The notes below the pieces were generated by a model. That model had not been told where the DNA came from, made no database searches, and saw only the letters and a program-made list of their open reading frames with translations. Shown here piece after piece: positions 6,401 to 6,881 of a stretch of 6,881 nt of DNA. Origin of the DNA: Spirochaetia bacterium (lineage in GTDB: Bacteria > Spirochaetota > UBA12135); NCBI GenBank assembly GCA_003497555.1, contig DNNS01000072.1:1-6881 (forward strand). The letters are read 5' to 3'. Every line of letters starts with the position of its first letter. The first letter of the stretch is position 1. The position numbers were made by a program, and so were the translations under genes.

Positions 6401-6649
6401 ATCAATAAGCCGGAGAAAGTGCCTGCCGTGACTCGCTTCACCTTCAACCCGCCGGAAAATATTGCCTGTGGTTGCCCTGTCAAGACCAAGCTCAAAGCTT
6501 GAATCTGTAATCATGTTTTGACTGTGGGCTTTAATAAAAAAAACAATAACAAAAATCGCGCAAATATTGCATACGTAAACAGTTTTATGTAATAATGAAA
6601 AAATATTTAAACGTTTCATGTAAAAATACGTCTGGTTAATGAAAAACAT
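3494..6649 (-). CDS. Secreted multidomain clan GH-A glycoside hydrolase with terminal carbohydrate-binding modules
   Basis: A 1051-residue exported enzyme. An N-terminal signal region (hydrophobic about 24-39) is likely cleaved after AHS (41-43). A CBM4/9-like module follows (about 45-188, opening NMITDSSFELGL), then a beta-sandwich spacer (about 200-295). The catalytic TIM-barrel runs about 305-640. It begins FFGIHPFNGTDD; it has the clan GH-A acid/base motif TWELANEPY with E431 and the nucleophile motif VLQTEGA with E539, plus SVHFY (H500) on a preceding strand. A small beta domain (about 645-720) and an Ig-like segment (about 740-838) lead into a C-terminal CBM9-like module (about 845-1051; DARDDEWSPAEPL, FQGDCVQLFFD, GYFMEIGIP). 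Both catalytic glutamates are present, so it is probably active; GH39 or GH5-like retaining activity on a beta-linked glycan is my best guess. GAGG-type Shine-Dalgarno (GAGG at 6657-6660, 7 nt from the ATG) supports the start at 6649; the ATG at residue 11 has none. The gene starts 22 nt after the LacI-type regulator stop. Confidence 0.87.
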   Translation of the reverse strand: MFFINQTYFYMKRLNIFSLLHKTVYVCNICAIFVIVFFIKAHSQNMITDSSFELGLDRATTGNIFRRVEGEASHGRHFLRLIDKTGYFNSRKLEPGKYTFSAYLRTQKNGTAVMLRMGSGRWSSEKKEIILGETWQRHHLTAELKAVPYSEELGNENIYSCFIDKNNSDPVDVDAVQWEKGELAEYKAAQKFCIAVRSGAYANIFFEHEPLDFTAGIYNSDKAEKKFSFQVTVSDADNKIFFNSADSCTVAAESLYEKKFVKAPGLKGFFKITAVLADENSRKIDTHTVHAARVAALYDGNMHLNSFFGIHPFNGTDDSELLEKRWGIIKNSGARWSRIFFNWRIIETKKGEYAWDAYYKESDIVQSDKNKMAVLLVFSDVLKRGAPKWAVINDDVTGGFPEIDLEQFCKYIETAVTRYSGKVHTWELANEPYLSVPGDKYCDEHARIYSGIYQIVKTITPDIPAVANIGGFGQIGEDANFLSRLLDRDLLKWIDGLSVHFYLGKYPLERDSRIENAVASIRNLAGKYGNKNITVLQTEGATCANDLFDPVNHQATQYRLMMQDNAFGYTSEIEAARNGIRAMIIEISSGITRTFWFMTGAYTQYKVYQLLGMIRDHWRSPKIIYPAFNAMALLIDETKPLGELSRNEKFRAYAFKKGEKVIIPFWHLMSGKGFGRLAIGNSAKIEKIYDFMGNEIIPEKTGSVTRLPLDEAPYYIQAPFSELKNIEALMLAGKHEDFKGAAGISVAIGSGEKNPVAVIKIQNNTSGEISGFARAARYPAGIKIEKEGLIFGPVAGMSAYTVKIPISAISGECRGEMEGIVRIGDRMTEFKKDIVFMHSTESKNIISVDARDDEWSPAEPLRLASDDRILSDSKNDREWNGEKDLSLSAWSCWRGDMLYFYIKVVDNIIIQDRERPFQGDCVQLFFDCDTAGDAENTFYNDDDVQINFVPASGGENGFFAIVGDKAKHDRFSDIKYASRSVKDGYFMEIGIPSASLGVKAIFSGTVFGFNIAVDERDEAGEKKRRKCEMIWAGRDNKMWKFTDRFGFILCR
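6609..6616. promoter_or_regulatory. AAACGTTT palindrome, possible LacI-family half-site core
   Basis: A perfect 8-bp palindrome with a central CG, the typical core of LacI-family operators. It lies within codons 11-14 of the hydrolase gene, 33-40 bp inside its start and next to the regulator gene. Flanking symmetry is poor (only one further matching pair within the next few positions), and the bases are also needed to encode Met-Lys-Arg-Leu. Chance occurrence is quite possible. Confidence 0.2.
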
Positions 6650-6671
6650 ATATTTTCCTCTGCTCTGATTT

Positions 6672-6881
6672 CTATTCTGTGCTCTGACGAAATATAATAT
6701 CCGGCTCTATACAGTTCATACGCCTTACTTTTTTATTTTTGGTTTTTTTAATTATAGACATTACCGCGGTATCTATGAATTTTTGACTGTAAGTATCTAT
6801 GGTTGTGATCGGCACAATGCAGTACTCGCTTGCCTCGATATTATCACATCCCGTGACTTTTATATCCTCCGGGATCCTTAC
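6672..6881 (-). CDS. LacI-family transcriptional regulator, C-terminal end (partial)
   Basis: The minus strand from the right window edge encodes 69 residues ending in TAG at 6672-6674. They match the end of the LacI/PurR-type effector-binding domain. The sequence has the order RIPEDIKVTGCDNIEASEY, then PITTIDTYSQ, then a helix with DTAVMSII, and the final strand EPDIIFRQST. The family pattern is P-DI-V-GFDN, then P-LTTID, then a closing R-S/T; here Cys replaces the usual Phe in GFDN. The DNA-binding domain and most of the sensor lie outside the window, so it could also be one of the GntR-headed regulators that carry a LacI-type sensor. It ends 22 nt before the hydrolase gene, so it is probably in the same operon and controls it in response to a sugar. 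Autoregulation is inferred from this layout. Confidence 0.87.
   Translation of the reverse strand, partial: VRIPEDIKVTGCDNIEASEYCIVPITTIDTYSQKFIDTAVMSIIKKTKNKKVRRMNCIEPDIIFRQSTE

Noticed and set aside
1..6881. CRISPR array, tRNA or rRNA genes, riboswitches
   Set aside because: No regularly spaced repeats, tRNA-like cloverleaf, rRNA stretch or known riboswitch core was visible on reading either strand.

Overview
The window reads as part of a glycan-utilisation locus from an uncultured-type heterotrophic bacterium. All five substantial genes lie on the minus strand. In transcription order (right to left) they are: the 3' end of a LacI-family regulator (6672-6881); a large secreted multidomain clan GH-A glycoside hydrolase with carbohydrate-binding modules at both ends (3494-6649); a small secreted stand-alone carbohydrate-binding protein (2835-3467); a lipoprotein sugar-binding protein of an ABC importer (1419-2678); and a YdjC/ChbG-type carbohydrate deacetylase (175-981). 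The DNA looks AT-rich, with many A/T homopolymer runs. The CBM9-like plus LacI plus clan GH-A combination recalls Lentisphaerota, Planctomycetota and other PVC-type or candidate-phylum genomes, but this is only an impression and nothing in the window fixes the taxonomy.

The regulator, the hydrolase and the small binding protein are packed 22 and 26 nt apart with good Shine-Dalgarno sites, so they are probably one operon under a sugar-responsive repressor. The binding-protein gene follows after a 156-nt gap filled almost entirely by a foreign-looking repeat. The deacetylase comes after a 437-nt non-coding gap that carries its own promoter-like sequence. A plausible division of labour is extracellular glycan binding and cleavage, capture of the released sugars by the lipoprotein, and deacetylation of acetylated sugars by the YdjC protein. 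No ABC permease or ATPase is present in the window.

The most unusual structure is a 126-bp inverted duplication. The last 40 codons of the deacetylase gene (171-296) recur in opposite orientation at 2702-2827 with 6 mismatches and no gaps. One mismatch creates an in-frame stop, so the second copy is a gene-tail remnant. The outer edge of the first copy (about position 171) coincides with the point where a fragment of an IS91-family transposase, read on the plus strand from the left window edge, loses its similarity to the family. The left half of the window has therefore been rearranged. The two copies could in principle recombine to invert the 2.4 kb between them, which would swap the deacetylase C-terminus and detach the binding-protein gene from the operon.
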